In this document: positions 7,526 to 16,105 of the stretch, in pieces
Layout of the letters: each line of letters opens with the position of its first letter
Numbering within the stretch: the stretch's first letter is position 1
DNA from: Streptococcus azizii
GTDB taxonomy: Bacteria > Bacillota > Bacilli > Lactobacillales > Streptococcaceae
Assembly (NCBI RefSeq): GCF_001984715.1
Contig: NZ_MSPR01000003.1
Location: 62,001-126,000, forward strand
Reading direction: 5' to 3'
Length of the DNA stretch: 64,000 nucleotides
The notes under the pieces: generated by a model
The model's database searches: none
Told to the model about the DNA's origin: nothing
What the model saw: only the letters and a program-made list of their open reading frames with translations
Program-made: the position numbers and the translations under genes

Positions 7526-8183
7526 GAGCTACAAAAACGGAGACCAGGAGTTACGCGTTTTAAAAGATATTGACCTAGAAGTAGAAGAGGGGGAGTTTCT
7601 TGCTATCATGGGACCGTCAGGATCAGGGAAGTCAACTCTGATGAACATCATCGGTCTATTGGATCGTCCGACAGCAGGAGAGTACATCTTAGAAGATGCA
7701 GAAGTCAGCCAGATTTCGGAAAACAAGGTAGCCCATGTTCGCAACAAGCAAATCGGTTTTGTCTTTCAGCAGTTCTTTCTTCTCTCTAAGTTAAATGCAT
7801 TGCAGAATGTGGAATTACCCTTGATTTATGCAGGAGTTCCTGCTAACAAACGCAAGGTCTTATCTCAACAATTTTTAGAAAAGGTTGAGTTGGGCAATCG
7901 GGTGACGCATTTACCGTCTGAGTTATCAGGTGGTCAGAAGCAACGGGTTGCGATTGCGCGTGCCTTAGTTAATAATCCGTCCATTATCTTAGCGGATGAG
8001 CCAACAGGAGCTTTGGATACTAAGACAGGGGATCAGATTATGGAACTTTTAACAGAGTTAAATCGTGAAGGCAAGACCATCATCATGGTAACCCATGAGC
8101 CAGAAATCGCAGCCTATGCCAAACGCCGTATCGTCCTCCGTGATGGTATTATTACAGAAGATATTCGCAGGGAGGAGAACTAA
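7488..8183 (+). CDS. MacB-type ABC transporter ATP-binding protein
   Basis: 231 residues. Walker A GPSGSGKST (about 41-49), signature LSGGQKQR (about 145-152), Walker B ILADEPTGAL (about 164-173), H-loop VTHEPE. This is the LolD/MacB subclass of ABC ATPases. It starts inside the end of the fusion-protein gene (38-bp overlap, AGAGGTAG ribosome site) and ends one base before the permease, so the three proteins are translated from one mRNA and should form a single pump. Substrate cannot be told from sequence. Confidence 0.95.
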   Translation: MKKRLIKLTKINKSYKNGDQELRVLKDIDLEVEEGEFLAIMGPSGSGKSTLMNIIGLLDRPTAGEYILEDAEVSQISENKVAHVRNKQIGFVFQQFFLLSKLNALQNVELPLIYAGVPANKRKVLSQQFLEKVELGNRVTHLPSELSGGQKQRVAIARALVNNPSIILADEPTGALDTKTGDQIMELLTELNREGKTIIMVTHEPEIAAYAKRRIVLRDGIITEDIRREEN

Positions 8184-9428
8184 ATGGAAAATATTAAATT
8201 TGCCTTAAAGTCTGTCCTTGCCCACAAGATGCGTTCGCTCCTAACCATGCTTGGTATCATCATCGGGATTGCTTCTGTGGTGATTATTGTGGCCCTAGGA
8301 GAAGGCTTTAAAAGAAGTTTGTCTGATGCCTTAGCAGGTGACCGTAATAATGTGCAACTCTATTTTTCTAATACTACTACGGACTCCTTTCAAGATGGTC
8401 TGACCACTCAGTATTCGGAATCACAAACGACTGACGAACCAGAGCCAACCTTGACGGATGGGATTTTGAGGGGCCTACTTGAGGTGGATGGTGTCAGCAA
8501 CTACTACACGACCAACAGTAACAACGGAGAAATCAATGTCGGTGCCAAAAAGGTAGAAGGAGTCGCTATTACAGGGGTCAGTCAGTCTTACTTCGATATT
8601 AAAGAAATCACCCTATTAGCCGGCCGTAAATTTACGGCAAATGATTACTCTAAATTTGCGCGCATTATTATGCTTGATAAAAAGACAGCTGAAAAATTAT
8701 TTGGTGATGCACAATCTGCCCTTAACCAGACTGTCAGCTTAGCCAATAAAGCCTACCTAGTCGTCGGTGTCTATAAGGAGGAGGGTGAAGGTGGGATCCT
8801 TGGTTTTGGTGCTGGTGGAGCAGCCCTGATGACCAATACCCAAGTGGCCGCAGAGACAGGCGCTTCTGAAAACGCTCAAGTTTATGTGCATGTAGCAGAT
8901 GTCTCACGTTCTTCAGAAGTAGGGAAAGCAGCGGCAGCTTACTTGACCAGGGCTACTCGCCTCAAAGAGGCCAAATACGACATTCAAGATTTTTCTCAAT
9001 TTTTAGAAACCTTTAACACTCAGCTATCAGGGATTACCTTATTCATCGGTTCAGTGGCAGGAATCTCACTGCTGGTCGGTGGTATCGGTGTCATGAATAT
9101 CATGTTGGTATCTGTCACAGAGCGTACGCGTGAGATTGGTCTGCGAAAAGCCCTCGGTGCGACCCGTGGTAATATCCTCTTGCAATTTTTGATTGAAGCT
9201 ATGGTTTTGACTAGCCTTGGAGGTCTCCTTGGTCTTGGAATTGCCCAACTGGTTGTCACCCTCATCAATGTGACGAAGGCGCTAGGAGGAGAAATTACGG
9301 CGGTTATTTCCATTCCAGTAGTGCTTGGCAGTCTGGCATTCTCTGCAGCAGTAGGTGTCCTCTTTGGAGTTTTACCAGCCAATAAGGCTTCTAAGCTCGA
9401 TCCAATTGAAGCGCTTCGTTATGAATGA
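8184..9428 (+). CDS. MacB-type ABC transporter permease
   Basis: 414 residues: one N-terminal helix (about 17-38, in MLGIIIGIASVVIIVALGEG), a large extracytoplasmic MacB periplasmic-core-like domain (about 40-270), and three C-terminal FtsX-like helices (about 278-405) beginning with the family segment GGIGVMNIMLVSVTERT. This four-helix topology is that of mechanotransmission exporters, which push substrates outside rather than through the membrane. Ribosome site GGGAGGAG 7 nt before ATG; stop of the ATPase gene directly precedes it. Confidence 0.94.
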   Translation: MENIKFALKSVLAHKMRSLLTMLGIIIGIASVVIIVALGEGFKRSLSDALAGDRNNVQLYFSNTTTDSFQDGLTTQYSESQTTDEPEPTLTDGILRGLLEVDGVSNYYTTNSNNGEINVGAKKVEGVAITGVSQSYFDIKEITLLAGRKFTANDYSKFARIIMLDKKTAEKLFGDAQSALNQTVSLANKAYLVVGVYKEEGEGGILGFGAGGAALMTNTQVAAETGASENAQVYVHVADVSRSSEVGKAAAAYLTRATRLKEAKYDIQDFSQFLETFNTQLSGITLFIGSVAGISLLVGGIGVMNIMLVSVTERTREIGLRKALGATRGNILLQFLIEAMVLTSLGGLLGLGIAQLVVTLINVTKALGGEITAVISIPVVLGSLAFSAAVGVLFGVLPANKASKLDPIEALRYE

Positions 9429-9512
9429 TGTCGCCTAGTCATTCTTGGAGAGCTTGTATGCAATCAGCAGAAAAAGTCTGTCTCCATTTTTTATTGAGTA
9501 TCAGGGATGAAA

Positions 9513-9545
9513 AGAGCCTCATGGCAATATGCGCCATGAGGCTCT
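9513..9545. terminator. Hairpin terminator between converging genes
   Basis: Perfect 13-bp stem AGAGCCTCATGGC/GCCATGAGGCTCT with a 7-nt loop, T-rich mainly on the minus strand. It lies between the pump operon (end 9428) and the minus-strand DUF4430 gene (end 9694). Solo repeat ends (TTTGATTTTTATAGAGTAT at about 9563-9581) and a second imperfect palindrome at 9654-9675 lie in the same gap. Confidence 0.8.
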
Positions 9546-9693
9546 CTTATGATGATAAAGTTTGATTTTTATAGAGTATGAAAGGGAAAAAATCAATATG
9601 CTGCCGCGCTCTCCGTCTCGATGACTGAAAAGCTATAGGGGGGTATCTATTCCATCATATGCCTAGGCGTATGATTGAATGCTGTATCTGAGC

Positions 9694-10065
9694 TTATTGG
9701 AAGGTTTGAAGGTAGAAGGTGATGGTATCTCCATCTGAGATATACATGTCTTTTGCGCCTTTTGGGGCTAGTTCATCGTTGACATCATACATCCAATAGG
9801 TATTTTTTTCTGGTGTTTGACGAACGTCGTCAATAGCAGTTATCAGACCATCTTTTTCTTCAATTTTGTGATAGTCTTCTAAAATATCCATCACAGAATC
9901 ATCTTTTTTGAAAGAGACAGTTTCTTCAACGACCTTATCGTCCGAAAATGTGACCTTCAAGGTTGCGGTATAGGTTTGCTCTGTTTTGGAAGCTGTTTGC
10001 GGTTGGCAAGCGACCAAAAAGAGACCTGCAATAGCAGCTAAGATGCTAAAAATCCATTTTTTCAT
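9694..10065 (-). CDS. DUF4430 (transcobalamin-like C-terminal) lipoprotein
   Basis: Start set at ATG 10065, so that the protein (123 residues) begins with a lipoprotein signal: MKKWIFSILAAIAGLFLVAC with lipobox LVAC and Cys20 as acylation site. The rest is one DUF4430 domain, ending in the typical SDGDTITFYLQTF. The start lies within the last codons of the ECF S-component gene (20-bp overlap), so the two are translationally coupled. DUF4430 is the ligand-facing domain of transcobalamin/intrinsic factor; here it probably presents a substrate to the adjacent S-component. The substrate is unknown. Confidence 0.87.
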   Translation of the reverse strand: MKKWIFSILAAIAGLFLVACQPQTASKTEQTYTATLKVTFSDDKVVEETVSFKKDDSVMDILEDYHKIEEKDGLITAIDDVRQTPEKNTYWMYDVNDELAPKGAKDMYISDGDTITFYLQTFQ

Positions 10066-10555
10066 AAGGGTAATATCTCCTAAAGATAGAATAAATAATG
10101 GGGTAGAATAAAACAGTTGAGATACTATGCAGTATATCAAACGATAGACCGTTCAGCCAAAGAGGAATTGGGTTTACCCCAAATTGCCAAGCCATTGGAA
10201 GGCTGATTGCAAAACCGTAGAGAAATAGGATAGCTCCCGCAAGTAGGCTCTGTATTCCTAGTGGTAGTCTCCCTCTGTGGATAAGGGGGATCATCAGGCT
10301 ACGCCATACCAACATCACAAGTGCAAAGCTAGCTATCTGCCAAAAGACAATCAGGCCAAAGCCAAATAAAAGACTGCTCCCGAGCATGGTCAAGGCCATT
10401 ATCCAGAGACTATTGCTGAGGGGTAAAAAGCACAGGCTAACGAAAAAGATAGCAGAAATGGGTTTGATGTTTGGTAAGGCGCCAAAGGCAAGGCGCAGCG
10501 CGATTGAAAGGGCTGCAAGCATGACAATCTGGCTGATTTGTCTCGTTGACTTCAT
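10046..10555 (-). CDS. ECF transporter S component, unknown substrate
   Basis: 169 residues with five to six hydrophobic helices and the N-terminal motif AALSIALRLAFG typical of ECF S-components (Ala-rich helix 1 that docks on EcfT). No energising genes (ecfA, ecfA', ecfT) are nearby, so it would use the shared module. No riboswitch lies upstream, which is unlike most vitamin S-components. A TTGACA (17-bp spacer) TACCCT promoter is readable on the minus strand about 30 bp before the ribosome site AGAGGAAA. Coupled to the DUF4430 lipoprotein, hinting at a corrinoid- or vitamin-like ligand; this is inference. Confidence 0.85.
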   Translation of the reverse strand: MKSTRQISQIVMLAALSIALRLAFGALPNIKPISAIFFVSLCFLPLSNSLWIMALTMLGSSLLFGFGLIVFWQIASFALVMLVWRSLMIPLIHRGRLPLGIQSLLAGAILFLYGFAISLPMAWQFGVNPIPLWLNGLSFDILHSISTVLFYPIIYSIFRRYYPYEKMDF

Positions 10556-10644
10556 ACATGGTACTCTCTCTTTTTTTCCTCTTCTAGGGTAACGGATTCT
10601 TTTCTTACTGTCAAGATATATTCGTCAGCTTTTGGCTTATTTTT

Positions 10645-10673
10645 TTGATTTTTCCTTCTATTTAAGGTAGAAT
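10645..10673 (+). promoter_or_regulatory. Promoter of the GH25 gene, likely leaderless
   Basis: TTGATT (10645-10650), 17-bp spacer, TAGAAT (10668-10673); the ATG at 10681 is 7 nt after the -10, so the predicted start site coincides with the start codon. Confidence 0.65.
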
Positions 10674-10680
10674 AGGAACA

Positions 10681-11526
10681 ATGAGAAAGAAAATACACCC
10701 AATCTTTGTCCTCTTGTTTTTCCTCTTTTTTTCAGGCCTTATCTTAGCGACAAGAGCGATGAATCAGCAACAAGAAAAAGACGAACAAGCAGCGAGTCAA
10801 CAACTTGAGGAAAGGACAAGAACTACACAGACCTACCATGCTAGTTCCGTCCATATTACGAATGCCTTAGAGATGAAGCCCATCATTGATGTATCTGGTT
10901 GGCAACGACCGTCAGATATTGATTATGACACACTTTCCTCCAACATATCAGGAGCCATTGTTCGTGTGCAGAGTGGTTCTCATACCCGAAAGGATAATAG
11001 CGCCTCTGATGAAAATGGGCTTGATAAGCACTACCAGACTCATATTAAGGAGTTTCAAGCGCGTGGTATTCCTGTGGCCGTATATGCTTACGTCACAGGA
11101 AATAGTGTGGAGTCCATGAGAGAGGAGGCAAGGTCCTTCTACAAGGCCTTGAATCCTTATAAACCGACCTATTATTGGCTAGATGTTGAGGACAAGACCA
11201 TGGATGATATGAATGCTGGTGTCGAAGCCTTCCGCCAAGAATTGGAAAATTTAGGGGTTAAAAATATCGGTATTTACATTGGAACCTACTTCATGGAAGA
11301 GCACCAGATTTCCGTCGATAAGTTTACGGCTCTTTGGATTCCGACGTATGGCAGCAATTCAGGCTATTACAATGCGGCTCCCGATACAGGCTTGGATTAT
11401 GATCTACACCAATATACCTCTGTGGGTTCTCTCAATGGCTTTGCCCATCATTTAGATCTCAATTTGATTACGACTCTTAAAGATCCTAATGAAGTTTATC
11501 AAAAATTGTTTACAATCCCAGAATAA
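10681..11526 (+). CDS. Glycoside hydrolase family 25 muramidase, membrane-anchored
   Basis: 281 residues. A single N-terminal helix (about 8-26) followed by a charged Gln/Glu-rich linker, then a GH25 domain from about residue 67 (IIDVSGWQ) to the end. Catalytic-site features are present: the Asp of IDVSGWQ, the DxE pair in YYWLDVEDK (about 163-171) and a C-terminal HQYTS. GH25 enzymes cleave the beta-1,4 bond between MurNAc and GlcNAc. No lipobox or cleavable signal is evident, so it is probably tethered to the membrane and acts in wall remodelling. The TPP riboswitch promoter -35 lies in its last codons. Confidence 0.92.
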   Translation: MRKKIHPIFVLLFFLFFSGLILATRAMNQQQEKDEQAASQQLEERTRTTQTYHASSVHITNALEMKPIIDVSGWQRPSDIDYDTLSSNISGAIVRVQSGSHTRKDNSASDENGLDKHYQTHIKEFQARGIPVAVYAYVTGNSVESMREEARSFYKALNPYKPTYYWLDVEDKTMDDMNAGVEAFRQELENLGVKNIGIYIGTYFMEEHQISVDKFTALWIPTYGSNSGYYNAAPDTGLDYDLHQYTSVGSLNGFAHHLDLNLITTLKDPNEVYQKLFTIPE

Positions 11527-11537
11527 TATGCTATACT
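11509..11537 (+). promoter_or_regulatory. thiT promoter
   Basis: TTTACA (11509-11514), 17-bp spacer, TATACT (11532-11537). The -35 is inside the end of the GH25 gene; the start site would be about 11544, just before the riboswitch. Confidence 0.8.
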
Positions 11538-11556
11538 ACAGGAAATAAATATCTAT

Positions 11557-11635
11557 CACAAAGGAGTGCTTCGGCTGAGATCGCATCTGCGAAATCCTCG
11601 AACCTGATCTAGTTAACACTAGCGTAGGGATTGTG
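11557..11635 (+). ncRNA. TPP riboswitch (THI element) aptamer
   Basis: Contains both invariant halves: CTGAGA at 11575-11580 and ACCTGATCTAGTTAACACTA (11602-11621) followed by GCGTAGGGA. P1 is formed by CACAA (11557-11561) and TTGTG (11631-11635). Binds thiamine pyrophosphate and lowers expression of the downstream thiamine transporter. Confidence 0.97.
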
Positions 11636-11681
11636 TTTGAAACGGTACTTGTCAATGACTCGTACTCTTAAAGACCAGTAG

Positions 11682-11712
11682 CTCCTTTTGTGAATAAAAA
11701 GGAGTTTTCTTT
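11682..11712 (+). terminator. Riboswitch expression platform: terminator/SD-sequestering hairpin
   Basis: CTCCTTTT (11682-11689) pairs with AAAAGGAG (11697-11704), which is also the thiT ribosome site; TTTTCTTT follows, then ATG at 11713. CTCCTTTTGTG (11682-11692) can alternatively pair with CACAAAGGAG (11557-11566), which overlaps P1, giving a clear ligand-dependent switch. Confidence 0.85.
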
Positions 11713-12270
11713 ATGTCTAAACGTCTCAATGCCCTTGTTGAAGCAGCTCTCTTTGCTGCACTTGCGATGACCTTATCGCTCATTCCTGATTTTATGGGGT
11801 GGTTCAATCCTTCTTTTGGTGCTATTCCCCTAGTGCTGATTTCTTTGCGACGGGGTACACAATATGGCCTATTATCCGGCTTGATTTGGGGCTTGCTCCA
11901 CTTTGCCCTCGGTAAGGTGTACTACCTATCTTTTTCTCAAGTATTCCTAGAATATGTCTTGGCCTTCATCGCAATGGGGCTGGCAGGTTGCATGGCTTCC
12001 CAGTTTCAAAAAGCCTTGAAGGAAGAAGAGCAGAGACAAGCGATGGGCTATGCCTTTTTAGCAGCTAGTCTTGCTGTATTTGTCCGCTATCTCATTCACT
12101 ATATTGCGGGTGTCATCTTTTGGGGGAGCTACGCTCCTGAGGGCATGTCGGCCTACTGGTATTCTTTTACCGTAAATGGAACAGCAGGAGGTTTGACCCT
12201 CTTGGTTGTCCTTGTTGTTTTAGGTATTTTAATCCCGACCAATGCACGCTTTTTCTTATCAAATAAATAA
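11713..12270 (+). CDS. thiT: Energy-coupled thiamine transporter ThiT
   Basis: 185 residues, six hydrophobic segments, S-component of an ECF transporter. Typical ThiT features are seen: N-terminal AALFAALAMTLSLIPD (about 11-26), the thiamine-site stretch GLLHFALG (about 59-66) and the aromatic/charged loop RYLIHYIAGVIFWGSYAPEG (about 119-138), whose Trp/Tyr/His residues line the thiamine pocket in the Lactococcus protein. The TPP riboswitch directly upstream confirms the substrate. It needs the common EcfAA'T module, encoded elsewhere. Confidence 0.97.
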   Translation: MSKRLNALVEAALFAALAMTLSLIPDFMGWFNPSFGAIPLVLISLRRGTQYGLLSGLIWGLLHFALGKVYYLSFSQVFLEYVLAFIAMGLAGCMASQFQKALKEEEQRQAMGYAFLAASLAVFVRYLIHYIAGVIFWGSYAPEGMSAYWYSFTVNGTAGGLTLLVVLVVLGILIPTNARFFLSNK

Positions 12271-12436
12271 GTGCTGACTGTTTTCTTCAAAATATGGTAT
12301 AATGGAGTCGTTTTGACGATAGCACATTCACTACTCATTATCGTTTGCTTCAGATTGCATTAGGCTTTCTATGTGGGCAGCATTGGTGCTGAGAGAATGT
12401 GAATGGTGCAATCATACTTTATTTATGGAGGAACTT

Positions 12437-13279
12437 ATGGCATCTTGGATTGCAAGAATAGTAAAGGGAATGATCATCGCTCTAGGTTTTATTTTGCCGG
12501 GGGTCTCAGGCGGTGTCTTGGCTGCAATTTTAGGAATTTACGAGCGAATGATTCGTTTTCTTGCGCATATTCGGGAGGATTTTATCGAGAATGTTCTCTT
12601 TTTCATCCCAGTGGGAATCGGTGGTATTTTAGGAATTGCTCTCTTTTCTTATCCAGTTGACTACCTCTTGCAACACTATCAAGTCATTGTTCTTTGGGGC
12701 TTTGCAGGTGCGATTGTTGGAACCATTCCTAGTCTCATCAAGGAATCCAGCCACTATAGTAAGCGTGATGGGGTCGATCTTGCTTGGCTGTGTGGAACCT
12801 TTGTCATTTCTGGTCTGGTTCTTTACTTTCTAAACGACCTTGTTGGCACCCTGCCTGTTAGTTTTGCTAGTTTTATCTTAGCGGGTGCTTTGATTGCCTT
12901 GGGAATCTTAGTTCCAGGCCTCAGCCCATCGAACTTGCTCCTTATCTTGGGTATCTATACTCCGATGCTCAGTGGTTTTAAATCGCTTGATCTGTTGGGA
13001 ACCTTTTTGCCCATTGGAATCGGTGGTATTCTTGCTATATTAGCCTTTTCAAAAGCGATGGACTTTGCGCTCAAACACTACCATTCTCGTGTCTACCATT
13101 TCATCATTGGTATTGTTCTATCCAGCACCCTTTTGATTCTCATTCCGCAGGCAGGAAATGAAGAATCCATTTCTTATGCTGGCACAGGAATTGGAACGTG
13201 GCTTCTTGCCTTGGTCCTCTTTGGATTAGGTATTTGGCTCGGATTGTGGATGAGCAGGCTAGAGGAAAAGTATAAATAA
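12437..13279 (+). CDS. DUF368 domain-containing membrane protein
   Basis: 280 residues from the ATG at 12437, chosen because GGAGGAAC lies just upstream; the frame is open for 22 more codons. Eight or more hydrophobic helices; two internal repeats each begin with a G-x-x-x-PGxSxG/S motif: ILPGVSGGVLA (about 20-30) and LVPGLSPSNLL (about 157-167), the DUF368 signature. Homologues (PopT-like flippases) have recently been linked to undecaprenyl phosphate recycling, so a role in wall lipid-carrier transport is plausible. A TGGTATAAT promoter element lies near 12293-12301. The stop overlaps the ybaK start (TAATG). Confidence 0.85.
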   Translation: MASWIARIVKGMIIALGFILPGVSGGVLAAILGIYERMIRFLAHIREDFIENVLFFIPVGIGGILGIALFSYPVDYLLQHYQVIVLWGFAGAIVGTIPSLIKESSHYSKRDGVDLAWLCGTFVISGLVLYFLNDLVGTLPVSFASFILAGALIALGILVPGLSPSNLLLILGIYTPMLSGFKSLDLLGTFLPIGIGGILAILAFSKAMDFALKHYHSRVYHFIIGIVLSSTLLILIPQAGNEESISYAGTGIGTWLLALVLFGLGIWLGLWMSRLEEKYK

Positions 13280-13758
13280 TGGGGAAGAAGAAAATCAAGA
13301 AAACCCTAGTGGATCAAATCTTAGACAAGGCAGGCATTGTGCATGATAGCCTTGCAATCAATCCTCTTGAAGGGAAGCTACCAGCAGATGTAGCAGCCGA
13401 TCAGATTTATAAGACCTTAGCCTTGCTGGGAGATAAGACGGGGCCTATCATCGGCATTGTGCCGATTACAGAGCATTTATCAGAGAAAGCCTTGGCCAAG
13501 GTTTCAGGCAATAAAAAAGTCACGATGATTCCGCAGAAAGATCTAGCAAAGACAACAGGCTATGTCCATGGAGCCAACAATCCTGTCGGCATTCATCATA
13601 AACATTCCTTTCCCATCTACATTGACCAGTCAGCCTTAGAATTGGGGCAGATGATTGTCTCGGCTGGGGAGATTGGGCGCTCTATTCGCATCGATAGTCA
13701 AATCCTAGCAGATTTTGTAGGGGCAAGATTTGCTGATTTGATCGCTAGATCAGAATAG
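13279..13758 (+). CDS. ybaK: Cys-tRNA(Pro)/Cys-tRNA(Cys) deacylase YbaK
   Basis: 159 residues, normal for the YbaK family. An invariant Lys region (IYKTLAL, about 43-49), the segment KVTMIPQKDLAKTTGYVHGA (about 74-93) and GGVSPLG-equivalent GANNPVGI are recognisable. The enzyme hydrolyses mischarged Cys-tRNA(Pro) in the cytoplasm. It shares one base with the end of the DUF368 gene and so is in the same transcript, with no obvious functional link. Confidence 0.93.
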   Translation: MGKKKIKKTLVDQILDKAGIVHDSLAINPLEGKLPADVAADQIYKTLALLGDKTGPIIGIVPITEHLSEKALAKVSGNKKVTMIPQKDLAKTTGYVHGANNPVGIHHKHSFPIYIDQSALELGQMIVSAGEIGRSIRIDSQILADFVGARFADLIARSE

Positions 13759-13802
13759 AAAGTTTCTATAAGCAAAGTGTTGTAATGAGTATAAAGATAA
13801 TC

Positions 13803-13820
13803 GCCTGCTCTAAAGCAGGC
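13803..13820 (+). terminator. Hairpin after ybaK
   Basis: GCCTGCT-CTAA-AGCAGGC, a 7-bp GC-rich stem 45 nt after the ybaK stop. No strong T tract follows, so termination may be weak; a second hairpin (13844-13869) follows. Confidence 0.5.
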
Positions 13821-13843
13821 TGCTTGTGGGGGTAAGTTGGTAG

Positions 13844-14187
13844 AAAAATTAGCTATTCTAGCTGATTTTCAGGTTGTAGACAAAGTATCTCTGAGAAAAT
13901 TTGTCAATGTCAACATCGAAGGATAGTATCAGTGCTCTTATCTCTTCGTGAAAAGGCGAGCGAAGCGAGCCCATAACGGCTACTTTACGCCGTAGCAAAA
14001 AACACCAGAAACGTTACGTTTCTGGTGTTCGGAGATTTTGAGAATCAGGCTCAAAATCTAGGCATGAAATCCCGTAGGGAGTTGCTGCCGTCCGTGCTAC
14101 CTAAGTAAAGTAGCATAATAAAATAATCGTTTTGAAGAAAATAGACGTTTTCTTCAGTCTAAAAATTAGCTATTCTAGCTGATTTTT
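13844..14187. repeat. 26-bp direct repeats bracketing a structured 290-bp segment
   Basis: AAAATTAGCTATTCTAGCTG with identical flanks occurs at about 13844-13869 and 14161-14186. Each copy is itself a terminator-like hairpin; the second is followed by eight Ts and precedes lysS. The segment between them contains the structured element described at 13979-14114 and otherwise no coding potential. Confidence 0.75.
13979..14114 (-). ncRNA. Candidate structured RNA element
   Basis: GCTACTTTAC (13979-13988) and GTAAAGTAGC (14105-14114) are perfect inverted repeats enclosing three hairpins: 14070-14080 (TCCC/GGGA), 14033-14059 (AGATTTTGAG/CTCAAAATCT) and 14001-14029 (AACACCAGAAACG/CGTTTCTGGTGTT, 13 bp perfect). 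Read on the minus strand the last hairpin is followed by a run of six Ts, so it looks like a terminator ending a small minus-strand RNA. No family recognised and no promoter proven; a DNA-level mobile repeat is the alternative. Confidence 0.45.
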
Positions 14188-14204
14188 TTTATGTTTTATG
14201 CTAG

Positions 14205-15731
<1,527 letters not shown>

Positions 15732-15741
15732 CAGGAACTCT

Positions 15742-15852
15742 ACCCCCAGTAGACATACTATCTTTCCCTTATCGCGACCAGTGAAACACAACTGTTTTGC
15801 TTGAGAGAATAAGGAGAGTATGGCGTGTCTGCTGGGAATTTTTATTTTTTTC
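15742..15852 (+). terminator. lysS terminator, long stem
   Basis: CCCAGTAGAC (15745-15754) pairs with GTCTGCTGGG (15827-15836), an inner ATACT/AGTAT pairing extends it, and TTTTTATTTTTTT follows. The loop is unusually long (about 55 nt). Confidence 0.75.
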
Positions 15853-16040
15853 CAATACTCGTCACTCATCAAATGACAATAGGAGATTGACAAAGTGTTC
15901 AAACATTTCTTCGTCAGATTTTCTATTTTCTATTTTCGCTTTGAGTTTTTAAAGGGCTTTATATCTTTCAACTTCCTTTCCTAGTCAGAGTTTGATTTTT
16001 ATGGAGTATGACATGCTTTTCTCTAAAATTGTCAGATTTT
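15853..16040. repeat. Repeat remnants before ftsW
   Basis: Contains fragments of the window's repeat family: the 'TTCTTCGTCAGATTTTC' and 'TTTCGCTTTGAGTTTTT' modules (complements near 56300-56440) and a terminal module TTTGATTTTTATGGAGTAT at about 15991-16009. An extended -10 TGGTATAAT (16062-16070) after this is the likely ftsW promoter. Confidence 0.65.
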
Positions 16041-16105
16041 TCCGTATTGGCTAGGGAAATATGGTATAATGGGAGCAATACTCTAGAAAATGCTTAGGAG
16101 AATAG

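Noticed and set aside
9020-9382. 120-codon frame antisense to the MacB-like permease
   Set aside because: Shadow frame, proline/arginine-rich composition typical of antisense reading.
9654-9675. Palindrome ATCATATGCC-TA-GGCGTATGAT as a second operator or terminator
   Set aside because: One wobble, no U tract and no promoter close by; too little to assign a function.
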